Positions 1-9,546 of a stretch of 64,000 nt of DNA are shown one piece after another. The DNA is from Paenibacillus spongiae. GTDB taxonomy: Bacteria; Bacillota; Bacilli; Paenibacillales; Paenibacillaceae. Made by a program: the position numbers and the translations under genes. Below the pieces are notes generated by a model. The model was not told where the DNA came from and made no database searches. It worked only from the letters and a program-made list of their open reading frames with translations. How positions within the stretch are numbered: the first letter of the stretch is position 1; every line of letters begins with the position of its first letter. The stretch lies in NCBI RefSeq assembly GCF_024734895.1, contig NZ_CP091430.1, positions 930,001 to 994,000 on the forward strand, in the 5' to 3' direction.

Positions 1-1157
<1,157 letters not shown>

Positions 1158-1381
1158 TAAAAATACCCCATAAAGTGACGAACGGCTTCGAAGCTGATTC
1201 CGAGTACTTTGCGGGGACCCCAGATAAAAATCAGCTAAAGAGTTGCGCAAACTCGTATCCAGTTTTCAGGGTGTAACCTTCTCTACAAGGCACACCTTTC
1301 CACTGATGTGGTTTTTTTTCTGTATGGCGGATTTGAGTTCATTCGATTCCGTCAGGGCGGCCAGTTGGACGTCATATGCTT

Positions 1382-1469
1382 GGAGAGATACCCAAGTGGC
1401 TCAAGGGGACCCTCTGCTAAGGGGTTAGACTGCGCAAGTGGTGCGAGGGTTCGAATCCCTCTCTCTCCG
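1382..1469 (+). tRNA. tRNA-Ser (GCT)
   Basis: A class II tRNA with a long variable arm. The acceptor stem GGAGAGA pairs with TCTCTCC and the anticodon loop contains GCT. CCA is not encoded (CG then TTCG follows). It is the first tRNA of the cluster downstream of the 23S gene. Confidence 0.95.
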
Positions 1470-1504
1470 TTCGATTCCTTATTCAAACGGAATGTTTCAC
1501 ATAT

Positions 1505-1580
1505 GGAGGCTTAGCTCAGCTGGGAGAGCATCTGCCTTACAAGCAGAGGGTCGGCGGTTCGATCCCGTCAGCCTCCACCA
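1505..1580 (+). tRNA. tRNA-Val (TAC)
   Basis: Cloverleaf with acceptor GGAGGCT/AGCCTCC, anticodon loop containing TAC and an encoded CCA end. Confidence 0.96.
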
Positions 1581-1596
1581 TATTGTTTCATAATGT

Positions 1597-1673
<77 letters not shown>

Positions 1674-1682
1674 ACTTCATAT

Positions 1683-1769
1683 GCGGTCGTGGCGGAATTG
1701 GCAGACGCGCTAGATTCAGGTTCTAGTGGTGTAACAGCCGTGGAGGTTCAAGTCCTCTCGACCGCACCA
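1683..1769 (+). tRNA. tRNA-Leu (CAG)
   Basis: Class II tRNA with a long variable arm. The anticodon stem CTAGA/TCTAG encloses the loop TTCAGGT, giving anticodon CAG. CCA is encoded. Confidence 0.95.
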
Positions 1770-1771
1770 AT

Positions 1772-1846
1772 GCGGAAGTGGCTCAGCGGTAGAGCATCGC
1801 CTTGCCAAGGCGAGGGTCGCGGGTTCGATTCCCGTCTTCCGCTCCA
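1772..1846 (+). tRNA. tRNA-Gly (GCC)
   Basis: Acceptor GCGGAAG/CTTCCGC, anticodon GCC, encoded CCA. It starts two bases after the preceding tRNA-Leu, consistent with one transcript. Confidence 0.95.
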
Positions 1847-1851
1847 TATAT

Positions 1852-1928
1852 GTGCCCTTAGCTCAGCTGGATAGAGCATTTGACTACGAATCAAAAGGTC
1901 GGGAGTTCGAATCTCTCAGGGCACGCCA
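1852..1928 (+). tRNA. tRNA-Arg (ACG)
   Basis: Acceptor GTGCCCT/AGGGCAC, anticodon loop CTACGAA (ACG, normally deaminated to ICG), encoded CCA. Confidence 0.95.
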
Positions 1929-1937
1929 TTTTCATAA

Positions 1938-2014
1938 CGGGATGTAGCTCAGCTTGGTAGAGCACCTGGTTTGGGACCAGGGGGTCGCATGTTCGAATCG
2001 TGTCATCCCGACCA
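1938..2014 (+). tRNA. tRNA-Pro (TGG)
   Basis: Acceptor CGGGATG/CATCCCG, anticodon loop TTTGGGA (TGG), encoded CCA. Confidence 0.95.
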
Positions 2015-2023
2015 TCTTCATAC

Positions 2024-2097
2024 GCGGGTGTAGTTCAATGGTAGAACTTTAGCCTTCCAAGCTAATAGCGTGGGTTCGATTCCCATCACCCGCTCCA
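2024..2097 (+). tRNA. tRNA-Gly (TCC)
   Basis: Acceptor GCGGGTG/CACCCGC, anticodon TCC, encoded CCA. Last tRNA of the cluster, followed by an intrinsic terminator. Confidence 0.95.
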
Positions 2098-2111
2098 TAT
2101 ACATACATGAC

Positions 2112-2142
2112 AGCTTCCTGCTTAACGGCAGGGAGCTTTTTT
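2112..2142 (+). terminator. Intrinsic terminator of the rRNA/tRNA transcript
   Basis: AGCTTCCTGC / GCAGGGAGCT stem with a short loop followed by six T residues. Confidence 0.85.
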
Positions 2143-2168
2143 GATTCTTCGAGTTAATCAGCTGCGAG

Positions 2169-2202
2169 GAAGAAGCCCCCGGGCAACCGGAGGCTTCTTT
2201 TG
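2169..2202. terminator. Hairpin terminator, possibly bidirectional
   Basis: The arms GAAGCCCCCGG and CCGGAGGCTTC form a GC-rich stem, with TTTT on the plus side. It lies just past the 3' end of the minus-strand gene 2223-2612. Confidence 0.6.
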
Positions 2203-2222
2203 TACGATATTCGGCTATAGAA

Positions 2223-2612
2223 TTATTCCTTGGCAAACAGCTTCTTGTCGAAGAACAGCAGAACGAGGAACAGCGCCATCGCGATCAGCAGGACGGATGC
2301 CGGCAGGATGAACCCGAGCAGGGTAGCCGTATTCTCCATCTTATTGTACAGCAGCATGCCGATTGGCATCAGTCCGCCGCCGATCAGACTTGCCCAAGCA
2401 TGGAATTTGGCGGTCTTCTTCATGCTGATTTCTTTGAATACATAATAGAACATGCCGTAGGCAAACAAGCTGAGCCAGCCGACTACCAGAATATGCGCAT
2501 GGGCCGGAATCATCGAGTAATCTTTTCTTCCCGCCATATCGGAGCCCATGAGCGCCCCTATTAATGCATAGATGGCGGATATGCGAATCAACCATTTACT
2601 ATACGTTCTCAT
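2223..2612 (-). CDS. Small membrane protein resembling cytochrome c oxidase subunit I segments
   Basis: This 129-aa protein has four hydrophobic segments. A conserved-looking stretch around residues 35-50 (PAHAHILVVGWLSLFAYG) has closely spaced histidines like the haem-binding helices of haem-copper oxidases. Proteins of this size in Bacillales are often annotated as cytochrome-c-oxidase-like. No catalytic function can be assigned from the sequence, and it is far too short to be an oxidase alone. An upstream in-frame GTG at 2624 is possible, but ATG at 2612 has GAGGTG at good spacing. Upstream lie four 11-bp-spaced TTCAy repeats that look like an OmpR-family response-regulator site. Confidence 0.7.
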   Translation of the reverse strand: MRTYSKWLIRISAIYALIGALMGSDMAGRKDYSMIPAHAHILVVGWLSLFAYGMFYYVFKEISMKKTAKFHAWASLIGGGLMPIGMLLYNKMENTATLLGFILPASVLLIAMALFLVLLFFDKKLFAKE

Positions 2613-2645
2613 TTCATCGCTCACCTCAACCCTTATTTACTCCCT

Positions 2646-2700
2646 AATGTACGTTACGAAAATGAACCCAATATGAACAAAAAGTGAACGAAACGTGAAC
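2646..2700 (-). promoter_or_regulatory. Four 11-bp-phased direct repeats plus -10-like box (PhoP/ResD-type site candidate)
   Basis: On the minus strand GTTCA recurs four times (plus-strand TGAAC at 2663, 2674, 2685 and 2696) at exact 11-bp intervals. Ten bases further on is TACATT, a -10-like hexamer. Direct TT-A-CA hexamers at about 11-bp phase are the layout of PhoP boxes in Bacillus. Which regulator binds here is inference. Confidence 0.5.
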
Positions 2701-2837
2701 GCATCGCTGCAGGTCCCGTCCTTCTCAAGGTGAGTGTATCGCGTTTGGAAGGGAATGGCAAGAAAAGGATGTTTAACTTGAATCTTTCATTTGATGGATG
2801 GAAAAGATCGTAAAACCTCCTTTCTTGCCCCAACATA

Positions 2838-2867
2838 TTGACATTAAAAATTAGGATATGTTATATA
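2838..2867 (+). promoter_or_regulatory. sigma-A promoter of htpG
   Basis: TTGACA at 2838-2843 and TTATAT at 2861-2866 are separated by 17 bp. The predicted transcription start lies just before the CIRCE element. Confidence 0.75.
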
Positions 2868-2877
2868 AAAAGGAGTG

Positions 2878-2904
2878 TTAGCACTCAGTCCAGAAGAGTG
2901 CTAA
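2878..2904 (+). promoter_or_regulatory. CIRCE operator (HrcA binding site)
   Basis: TTAGCACTC, nine bases, GAGTGCTAA: a perfect match to the CIRCE consensus with both nine-base arms intact. It lies at about +4 relative to the predicted htpG start, so HrcA repression of htpG is expected. Confidence 0.93.
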
Positions 2905-2976
2905 CGTTCCAGGCCTGCATCGACATAATAACAGTCATAAGATTGTACACTGCTTATATTGAAAGGAGACTTATTC

Positions 2977-4857
2977 ATGGCCAAGAAACAATTCCAAGCC
3001 GAATCGAAACGATTGCTCGAAATGATGATTAACTCCATTTACACGCAGAGAGAAATCTTCTTGCGGGAGCTTATATCGAACGCCAGTGATGCCATCGATA
3101 AGCTATATTACAGAACGCTTTCGGATGAGAAGATGGTGTTCAATCAAGAGGATTATTACATTAAAGTAACGGCCGATAAGGCGGGTAGAACGTTGACGAT
3201 CTCCGATACGGGAATCGGGATGACGATGGAGGAACTCGAGAATAACCTGGGGGTTATCGCGAAGAGCGGCTCGCTGGCCTTCAAGAAAGAGAACGAAGCG
3301 AAGGATGGCCACAACATCATCGGCCAATTCGGGGTCGGCTTCTATTCGGCCTTCATGGTGGCGGATGAGGTTACGGTCATCAGTAAGGCGCTTGGCAGCG
3401 ACGAGGCGTTCAAGTGGGAGTCCCATGGCGCGGACGGCTACACGATCGTACCTTGCGAGAAGGATACGGTCGGAACGGAAATTACGCTGACAATTAAAGA
3501 AAACACGGAAGACGACCAGTACGATGAATTTTTGGAAGAGTACCGGTTGAAAGCGATCATTAAGAAATATTCGGATTTCATCCGTTACCCGATCAAGATG
3601 GATGAGAAGGGACAGCGTCCGAAGGAAGGCAGCGAGAATGAGTTCGAGGAATACCAGGAAGAGCAGACGATCAACAGCATGGTTCCGATCTGGCGCAAGA
3701 ACAAGAACGAGCTGACGACCGAAGATTACGAGCGTTTCTATCAAGAGAAGCGCTACGGCTTCGACAAGCCTCTGAAGCATGTTCATATTAGCGCCGACGG
3801 CGCGGTCGTATACAATGCCATTCTCTTTATCCCGGAGAATACGCCGTTCGACTACTACTCGAAGGAATACGAGAAGGGACTGGAGCTGTACTCCAACGGC
3901 GTGCTGATCATGAACAAGTGCGCAGACCTGCTTCCGGACTACTTCAGCTTCGTGAAAGGGATGGTCGACTCCGAGGATCTGTCGCTTAACATCTCCCGGG
4001 AGATGCTGCAGCATGACAGACAATTGAGCCTGATCGCGAAGAATATCAAGAACAAGATCAAGAGCCAGCTGCAGAGCCTGCTGAAGGATGAGAGAGAGAA
4101 CTACGAGCGGTTCTACAAGTCCTTCGGACGGCAGCTGAAATTCGGCGTATACAACGATTACGGCATGAACAAGGATGTGCTCCAGGACCTGCTGATGTTC
4201 CACTCCTCCACGGAGAAGAAGCTGGTTACGCTGGATGAATACGTGTCAAGAATGCCTGAGGATCAGAAGTACATCTACTACGCCGCGGGATCGTCGATCG
4301 ACCGAATCGAGAAGCTTCCGCAGACCGAGATGGTGGCGGACAAGGGCTATGAGATTCTATACTTCACCGACGATATCGACGAGTTCGCGATCAAGATGAT
4401 CATGAACTACAAGGAGAAGGAATTCAAATCGGTATCGAGCGGCGACTTAGGAATTGAATCGGATAAGAATGAGAATGATACGAATGCCGACGATTCCGGC
4501 AATAAGGATCTGTTTGAGCATATGCAGGGCATCCTTGCGGGCAAGGTCAGCAAGGTCAAAGCGTCCAAGCGTCTGAAGACGCATCCGGTGTGCTTGTCCA
4601 CGGAGGGCGAAGTGACGATTGAGATGGAGAAGATTCTGCAGGCTATGCCTAACAGCCAGGATGTCAAAGCGGACAAGATCCTCGAGATCAACATCAACCA
4701 TGAAGTGTTCCAATCCTTGAAGGATGCGTATGACAAGGACAAGGAGAAGCTGGATCTGTTTACGAACCTGCTATATAATCAAGCGCTGCTGATCGAAGGG
4801 CTGCCTATTCAGGACCCGGTAGCTTTCACGAACGATATGTGCAAAATCATGGTGTAG
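2977..4857 (+). CDS. htpG: Molecular chaperone HtpG (Hsp90)
   Basis: This is the 626-aa cytosolic Hsp90-family ATP-dependent chaperone, of normal bacterial length. Visible GHKL motifs are NASDAIDKL (about 35-43), DTGIGM (77-82) and GQFGVGFYS (116-124). The middle and dimerisation domains follow. The start is ATG 2977 with AAAGGAG at 2962-2968; a TTG at 2959 in the same frame overlaps that RBS and is unlikely. The gene is monocistronic, with its own promoter, a CIRCE operator and a terminator at 4880. In B. subtilis htpG is not under HrcA/CIRCE control, so the wiring here differs. Confidence 0.97.
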   Translation: MAKKQFQAESKRLLEMMINSIYTQREIFLRELISNASDAIDKLYYRTLSDEKMVFNQEDYYIKVTADKAGRTLTISDTGIGMTMEELENNLGVIAKSGSLAFKKENEAKDGHNIIGQFGVGFYSAFMVADEVTVISKALGSDEAFKWESHGADGYTIVPCEKDTVGTEITLTIKENTEDDQYDEFLEEYRLKAIIKKYSDFIRYPIKMDEKGQRPKEGSENEFEEYQEEQTINSMVPIWRKNKNELTTEDYERFYQEKRYGFDKPLKHVHISADGAVVYNAILFIPENTPFDYYSKEYEKGLELYSNGVLIMNKCADLLPDYFSFVKGMVDSEDLSLNISREMLQHDRQLSLIAKNIKNKIKSQLQSLLKDERENYERFYKSFGRQLKFGVYNDYGMNKDVLQDLLMFHSSTEKKLVTLDEYVSRMPEDQKYIYYAAGSSIDRIEKLPQTEMVADKGYEILYFTDDIDEFAIKMIMNYKEKEFKSVSSGDLGIESDKNENDTNADDSGNKDLFEHMQGILAGKVSKVKASKRLKTHPVCLSTEGEVTIEMEKILQAMPNSQDVKADKILEININHEVFQSLKDAYDKDKEKLDLFTNLLYNQALLIEGLPIQDPVAFTNDMCKIMV

Positions 4858-4879
4858 GTTCCCATATGGGGATATGGGG

Positions 4880-4911
4880 AAGCTCAAGTCGTACCGGACT
4901 TGAGCTTTTTC
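4880..4911 (+). terminator. Intrinsic terminator of htpG
   Basis: AAGCTCAAGTC / GACTTGAGCTT stem with a six-base loop and a T run. Confidence 0.85.
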
Positions 4912-5033
4912 CCTGTACATATCATTCCCGATGCGGTATATTTCATCATGCTTGGTTAAATAACCCTACATAAGGGATACAACTAATCGTAGAGCAGTCA
5001 GCTCGACTTTATAACCTCTAACGGAGTGATCAA

Positions 5034-5201
5034 TTGAGTAAAGCAAAGGGTAAAGGCGGGACGGGCAGAGGAACGGATAAGAAGGGCTGGAACCGGTGGC
5101 AAGCCAGCGCTAACCGGGCCAAGAACGCTCCCAAGCCCTACAAAAGCAAAGGCGCCGGCAAGAAGGACGGAACGAAGGGCGCGGCCAGTCAGAATGAATA
5201 G
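5034..5201 (+). CDS. Small basic protein, DUF3934-like
   Basis: A 55-aa Lys/Gly-rich protein beginning MSKAKGKGGTGRGTDKKGWN from a TTG start at 5034, with GGAGTG about seven bases upstream. The stop is at 5199-5201, and the next gene's RBS (AGGAG) follows immediately. Composition and the GWNRWQASANRAK segment fit the small uncharacterised DUF3934 family of Bacilli; that assignment is from memory. High positive charge suggests nucleic-acid or ribosome contact, which is inference. It is likely cotranscribed with the HEAT-repeat gene downstream. Confidence 0.65.
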   Translation: MSKAKGKGGTGRGTDKKGWNRWQASANRAKNAPKPYKSKGAGKKDGTKGAASQNE

Positions 5202-5218
5202 AAGGAGTTGGGTTTGTT

Positions 5219-5662
5219 TTGGAACATAACGAAATCGCAACCGATTTGCCCTCTAATTACGAGGCGTTAAAAAAATCGGCTAATCGCGCGTCCAATTGGA
5301 GAGAGCGGCTGGAGGCCGTCGAGGAGCTTGGCCAATGGAATAGCAAGCAGACCATTGATGTGCTTATGCATCGCATGGTGAACGATACCGTGTACAGCGT
5401 GCAGGAGGCTGCTTATCGGAAGCTCCAGGAACTCGGCGAAGAAGTGCAAGAGCCGGCGCGGAGAAAGGGCGAATTGATCAAGGGAGCCACGAAAATTATG
5501 GTTCGCGTAAAGAAAAGCTTGCCGCCGGACCATACGTTCGAAGCCTTCAAAGAAAAGCTGCAGAAGATGAGGCTCGACGTGTACGACGCTTATGAAGGCG
5601 ACAAGGGCGACGACTTCGACCGGTGGCTCGAAACCACATGGGCTTCTTTATCTGTAAGGTAG
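5219..5662 (+). CDS. HEAT-repeat domain protein
   Basis: A 147-aa soluble protein. Residues about 22-75 contain helical HEAT-type repeats (NWRERLEAVEELGQW, then the pattern V--A--RKLQELG). The C-terminal half is charged and unassigned. The start is TTG 5219, with AGGAG eleven bases upstream. HEAT proteins act as interaction scaffolds; the partner is not evident. It ends at a long hairpin terminator. Confidence 0.75.
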   Translation: MEHNEIATDLPSNYEALKKSANRASNWRERLEAVEELGQWNSKQTIDVLMHRMVNDTVYSVQEAAYRKLQELGEEVQEPARRKGELIKGATKIMVRVKKSLPPDHTFEAFKEKLQKMRLDVYDAYEGDKGDDFDRWLETTWASLSVR

Positions 5663-5670
5663 CATCCTGA

Positions 5671-5727
5671 ACACCCCCCCGGGTAATCGTGAGCGACACA
5701 AGCATGATTGCCGGGGGTATTTATTTT
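5671..5727 (+). terminator. Long-stem terminator
   Basis: The arms CCCCCGG and CCGGGGG extend imperfectly inward (GTAATCGTG / CATGATTGC), followed by ATTTATTTT. Confidence 0.6.
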
Positions 5728-5895
5728 GAACACTGGAGCAGGATAAGATTGGTTGGACGATACTTTCGTACATGGGTATACGAATCTGTTCATTATTAGT
5801 ATGATAGAAGAGTGAGTTTGTAGTTCCATTCTAACCTAATCAACTAGGGCTGATCTGGACTGAAAATTGGGTAAGAGAATGGGGGAAATGCCGAA

Positions 5896-6204
5896 GTGAA
5901 CATTAATTTGACTTTCACGGCAAAAGGAAAAATAGCAATCGACAATTTTACGAATGAAGAATTGCTCGAGATTTTCAACAGGTACTCCAATACGCTCCGG
6001 AAGAAGTATTCCGTGGATATTACGTACCCGCTTGAATGGAATCAGAATATCGGGACAGACGGCGTAGTGAAGGTGACCGCGGACAAGATTGAATGCGATA
6101 TCGAGCAGTTCTTTAAAGAGCTGGGGAGAGACATTAAGGTTCCGCTCAAGAAGAGGCTTCAAGGAAACTTGGACAACGTATTCAAGATAGTCAGGAACGA
6201 ATAG
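5896..6204 (+). CDS. Hypothetical protein, 102 aa
   Basis: Not recognised. It has a GTG start at 5896 preceded by GGGGGAAA, and a mixed alpha/beta composition with no signal peptide or membrane segment. Codon use resembles its neighbours and it is followed by an intrinsic terminator, supporting a real gene. No function can be given. Confidence 0.65.
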   Translation: MNINLTFTAKGKIAIDNFTNEELLEIFNRYSNTLRKKYSVDITYPLEWNQNIGTDGVVKVTADKIECDIEQFFKELGRDIKVPLKKRLQGNLDNVFKIVRNE

Positions 6205-6292
6205 CCGACCGAAGCAGCTAACCCTATTCCTCTTCGCAGTGCGACGATGGTCATTAGGGGATGTTGCTGGGTGCCATTACGCGTTATATTCA

Positions 6293-6320
6293 CTCAAGCT
6301 TTGATAAGCTTGGGTTTTTT
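6293..6320 (+). terminator. Intrinsic terminator
   Basis: CTCAAGCTT / AAGCTTGGG stem with a short loop and six Ts. Confidence 0.8.
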
Positions 6321-6460
6321 GTTATTTCCTCGCCGAGGTCCTGATGCATCCTGAAGAAGCGGACATGGCCATCTCTTGACATTGACCGGATGCGCCAGCA
6401 GGAGTAAAATCCAAACTAACCATACAGCATGTACAGCAGCATGAGGGGGAGCATCCGCTG

Positions 6461-6916
6461 ATGAACAAAGAAACCTTCATCCAGCCTGATAAACAGGGAT
6501 GGGTGTCTAAATTCAATTTCTCGATTCCGGTTAAAGTACGCTATTGCGAGACAGACCTGCTTGGGCATGTGAACAATGTGAGCTACTTCATGTATTTCGA
6601 ACAGGGCCGCATCGATTATTTCGAGAATCTTGCCTTGACGGAAGAGCTGTTCGGCGAGGAGAAGGTGTCGGTTGTCGCCGATCTGGAATGCCAGTACTTG
6701 GCTCCGCTCTATCTGAGGGACCCCGTAACGCTCCATGTCAGAGTAGCGCGTATCGGCCGGTCTTCATTGGAAATCGAGTATGCGCTGGTCGTTAAAGAGC
6801 AATTAAAGGCGGGAGGCCGCGGCACCATCGTGCTCGTTGAAACGGCAACCGGCAAGAGCACCCCGATTCCGGATCGTGCCCGCGATATTATCGCGACCTA
6901 CGAAGGCATGGTCTAG
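6461..6916 (+). CDS. Acyl-CoA thioesterase, 4HBT hotdog-fold (FadM/YbgC type)
   Basis: A 151-aa soluble protein with the hotdog signature D-x-x-GHVNNVSYFMYFEQGR around residues 32-50, where the Asp and the GHVNN loop form the active site of 4-hydroxybenzoyl-CoA-type thioesterases. The family hydrolyses acyl-CoA thioesters; the natural substrate is unknown. ATG 6461 follows a GAGGGGGAG-like RBS. The gene appears monocistronic, with a terminator at 7057. Confidence 0.88.
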   Translation: MNKETFIQPDKQGWVSKFNFSIPVKVRYCETDLLGHVNNVSYFMYFEQGRIDYFENLALTEELFGEEKVSVVADLECQYLAPLYLRDPVTLHVRVARIGRSSLEIEYALVVKEQLKAGGRGTIVLVETATGKSTPIPDRARDIIATYEGMV

Positions 6917-7056
6917 CCTTATGCCCTGCGGGGGTGTCGGGTTAAGGGCATGTTCAGGAGGAAGCCGGCCCGGAAGACAGCCGGGGGTTCGTAAGCGGGT
7001 GGAATGGTTAAGATCGCAATACGATGCAAGCGGCGATACATTTGGCAATCGGGACC

Positions 7057-7098
7057 AGAACCACACCCTGATATAAAACCCGGGGCAGTGGTTCTTTT
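7057..7098 (+). terminator. Intrinsic terminator downstream of the thioesterase
   Basis: AGAACCAC / GTGGTTCT arms enclose a GC-containing loop and are followed by TTTT. Confidence 0.65.
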
Positions 7099-7143
7099 GT
7101 TATGCGGCCTTCTATGCCAGAATAATGATGGGGGCGATGAGAG

Positions 7144-8598
7144 ATGTTTAACGATTTCCAGCTCATGGATGACCGTCCGGTATCGATTCAAGTGAAGGAA
7201 TACGTGAAACGTTTAATTATAAAAGGCGCATTGCAAGCCAATCAGAAGCTCCCTTCCACGCGCGAGCTCAGCACGCTGCTGGGCATTAGCCGCAATTCCA
7301 TTATCTCCGCCTACGAAGGCTTGGAGGATGACGGATTCGCCTATACGGTACACGGCAGAGGGAGCTATGTTGCCGCTGCCTCAACCGGTGCGGCAGCCTC
7401 TTCCGCCTGGCGGCTGGACTGGGGAGCGCGGATGAACGAGCGGGCGCAGATGGCAGTGGAGCTCGATCTGATGAAGCGCGGCATACGCGCGGAGAAAGGC
7501 ACGATCTCCTTCACCAGCATAGCGCCCGATGAGAAGCTGTTCGACCTCGACAATGTCAAGCGGGCGTTCATGGACCGCATGTCGGTGGAGGGCAACGTTC
7601 TGCTGAACTACGGCTATGCCAAAGGGTACAAGCCGCTAATCGATTATTTGCTGCGCTATATGGATCACAAGGGCGTCGATTTGAAAGGCAAGGACCTGCT
7701 GATCACCAACGGCTTCACGGAAGGGTTCGATATTGTATTGTCGGCCTTAAGCAAGAAGAACGGCTCCGTGATCTGCGAGAATCCGACGCATAATACGGCG
7801 ATCAAGAATCTCAAGCTTCATGGATTCGAGATTACGGGCATTGCAATGGAGCGGGACGGCATCAACCTGCAGGAGCTGGAGCAGGCGCTATCGGAGAAGG
7901 CGTTCGATTGCGCGTACTTCGTCCCTTCGTACCATAATCCGACGGGCATTGTGATGTCCCCTGAGAAAAGGCAGCGGCTGATGCAGCTGATGATGCGTTA
8001 TCAGGTACCGGTGATCGAGGATGGCTTCAACGAGGAGCTGCGCTATTCCGGCTCCCATGTATCCCCGTTAATGGCGACGGCCGGACAGGGCAACAGCGTC
8101 ATCTATCTGGGCAGCTTCTCCAAGGTGCTGTTTCCCGGACTCCGTGTCGGCTGGGTGCTGGCGGACCGGGAGCTCATCGATTACCTGGAGAGCATCAAGC
8201 GCGCCCGCAGCATTCATACATCTACATTGGATCAGTCGATCCTGTATCAATATTTGTACAACGGCAATTTGGAGAAATATTTGAAGAAAGCCAGAACGGA
8301 ATATAAGCGGAAGTACGAGTGGACGAAGCAGTGCTGCGAAGCTCACATCCCATTCGAACAGCTGTCGGGCGATGGGGGGCTGCACCTGTTCGTCGCATTC
8401 GAGGAAGGCTTCGATACCCGAGCGCTGCTGGAAGCTTGCTCACGGCAAGGAGTCATCTTCACGCCGGGCGACATCTTCTTTACGAAGGACGGCCAGGGAC
8501 GGAATACGATGCGGATCGGATTCTCCCGGGTGGCCGATGAAGAGATCGGCAGGGGAATCCGGATCATAGGCGAAGCAGCCAAACAACTAAGAGGATAA
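7144..8598 (+). CDS. MocR/GabR-family PLP-dependent transcriptional regulator, probable DdlR
   Basis: A 484-aa protein with an N-terminal GntR-type winged helix (about residues 10-75, motif LPSTRELSTLLGISRNSIISAYE) fused to a fold-type I aminotransferase domain. The PLP lysine lies in the SFSKVLFPGLRVGW motif at about residue 327. The length and fusion are standard for MocR proteins. The stop is 12 bases before the ddl start. MocR-type DdlR is known to control a D-Ala-D-Ala ligase gene in Brevibacillus, so the operon context argues for the same role here rather than PdxR or GabR. This subfamily assignment is inference. Confidence 0.88.
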   Translation: MFNDFQLMDDRPVSIQVKEYVKRLIIKGALQANQKLPSTRELSTLLGISRNSIISAYEGLEDDGFAYTVHGRGSYVAAASTGAAASSAWRLDWGARMNERAQMAVELDLMKRGIRAEKGTISFTSIAPDEKLFDLDNVKRAFMDRMSVEGNVLLNYGYAKGYKPLIDYLLRYMDHKGVDLKGKDLLITNGFTEGFDIVLSALSKKNGSVICENPTHNTAIKNLKLHGFEITGIAMERDGINLQELEQALSEKAFDCAYFVPSYHNPTGIVMSPEKRQRLMQLMMRYQVPVIEDGFNEELRYSGSHVSPLMATAGQGNSVIYLGSFSKVLFPGLRVGWVLADRELIDYLESIKRARSIHTSTLDQSILYQYLYNGNLEKYLKKARTEYKRKYEWTKQCCEAHIPFEQLSGDGGLHLFVAFEEGFDTRALLEACSRQGVIFTPGDIFFTKDGQGRNTMRIGFSRVADEEIGRGIRIIGEAAKQLRG

Positions 8599-8610
8599 GA
8601 GGTGCGGAAG

Positions 8611-9546
8611 ATGAAGGTTGGCGTCATTATGGGAGGGATCTCCTCCGAACGCGACGTATCGTTAATGACGGGCGAGGTCATGCTCGCTCACTTGGACCGG
8701 GATAAGTATGAGGTAACGCCTATCGACTTGACGAAGCGGGATGAGCTGATCAGCAAGGTAAAGGGAATCGATATCGCGCTGCTCGCGCTTCATGGGTCCT
8801 TCGGAGAGGACGGTACGGTGCAGGGCACGCTCGAGACGCTGGGAATCCCCTATACGGGAAGCGGCGTATTATCGAGCAGCGTCTGCATGGATAAGGATTT
8901 GTCCAAGAGGCTGCTGCGTGCGGAAGGGATTCAGACGCCTGACTGGCTCTGCTTGCGCAGCATGTCGGAATATTCGCCGGAGGCTGTCCGGCGGATGGGT
9001 TATCCGGTCATCGTGAAGCCCAATTCCGGAGGCTCCAGCATCGGGACGCATATGGTGACAAGCGAGGAGTCGCTGAAGGCGGCGGTTCAGGATGCTTTTC
9101 GCTGGGACGATGCGGTATTGATCGAAAGTTACATTAAGGGCGAAGAGATTACCTGCTCCATATTGGACGGGGAGCTGCTGCCCATCATCGGGATCCGGTC
9201 GGCGCATTCCGAATGGTTCGATTACCAAGCTAAATATGAAGACGGCGGCGCAGAGGAGCAAGTTATCGTATTGCCGACCGAGATCGATGCAAGCGTGCGT
9301 TCGGCGGCGCTAACCTGCTACCGCAGTTTAAGATGCAGCGTGTACGCCCGGGTGGATATGATGCTGAGGGACGGCGTCCCATACGTGCTGGAGATGAATA
9401 CGCTGCCCGGCATGACGACGAACAGCCTGCTCCCGAAGAGCGCCCAAGCGGCGGGAATTTCTTTCAGTCAGCTGCTGGATCGGATTATCGAATCTTCATG
9501 GAAAGCAAGAACGGGAGAGCGGAGAGTGATTGAGCATGTCGAATGA
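8611..9546 (+). CDS. ddl: D-alanine--D-alanine ligase
   Basis: A 311-aa ATP-grasp ligase that joins two D-Ala for peptidoglycan precursors in the cytoplasm. Diagnostic motifs are GGISSERDVSL near the N terminus, LHGSFGEDG, KPNSGGSSIGT (ATP-binding loop), and LEMNTLPGMT near the C terminus. ATG 8611 with AGAGGTG upstream is preferred over GTG 8602. It overlaps the downstream aminotransferase by 11 bases, indicating translational coupling. It is short compared with the VanA/DdlB type (about 350-370 aa) but within the range of DdlB-like enzymes. Confidence 0.93.
   Translation: MKVGVIMGGISSERDVSLMTGEVMLAHLDRDKYEVTPIDLTKRDELISKVKGIDIALLALHGSFGEDGTVQGTLETLGIPYTGSGVLSSSVCMDKDLSKRLLRAEGIQTPDWLCLRSMSEYSPEAVRRMGYPVIVKPNSGGSSIGTHMVTSEESLKAAVQDAFRWDDAVLIESYIKGEEITCSILDGELLPIIGIRSAHSEWFDYQAKYEDGGAEEQVIVLPTEIDASVRSAALTCYRSLRCSVYARVDMMLRDGVPYVLEMNTLPGMTTNSLLPKSAQAAGISFSQLLDRIIESSWKARTGERRVIEHVE

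Noticed and set aside
6990..7098. T-box-like GGGTGGAA followed by a terminator upstream of the MocR gene
   Set aside because: The rest of the T-box consensus, specifier stem and antiterminator pairing are not visible.
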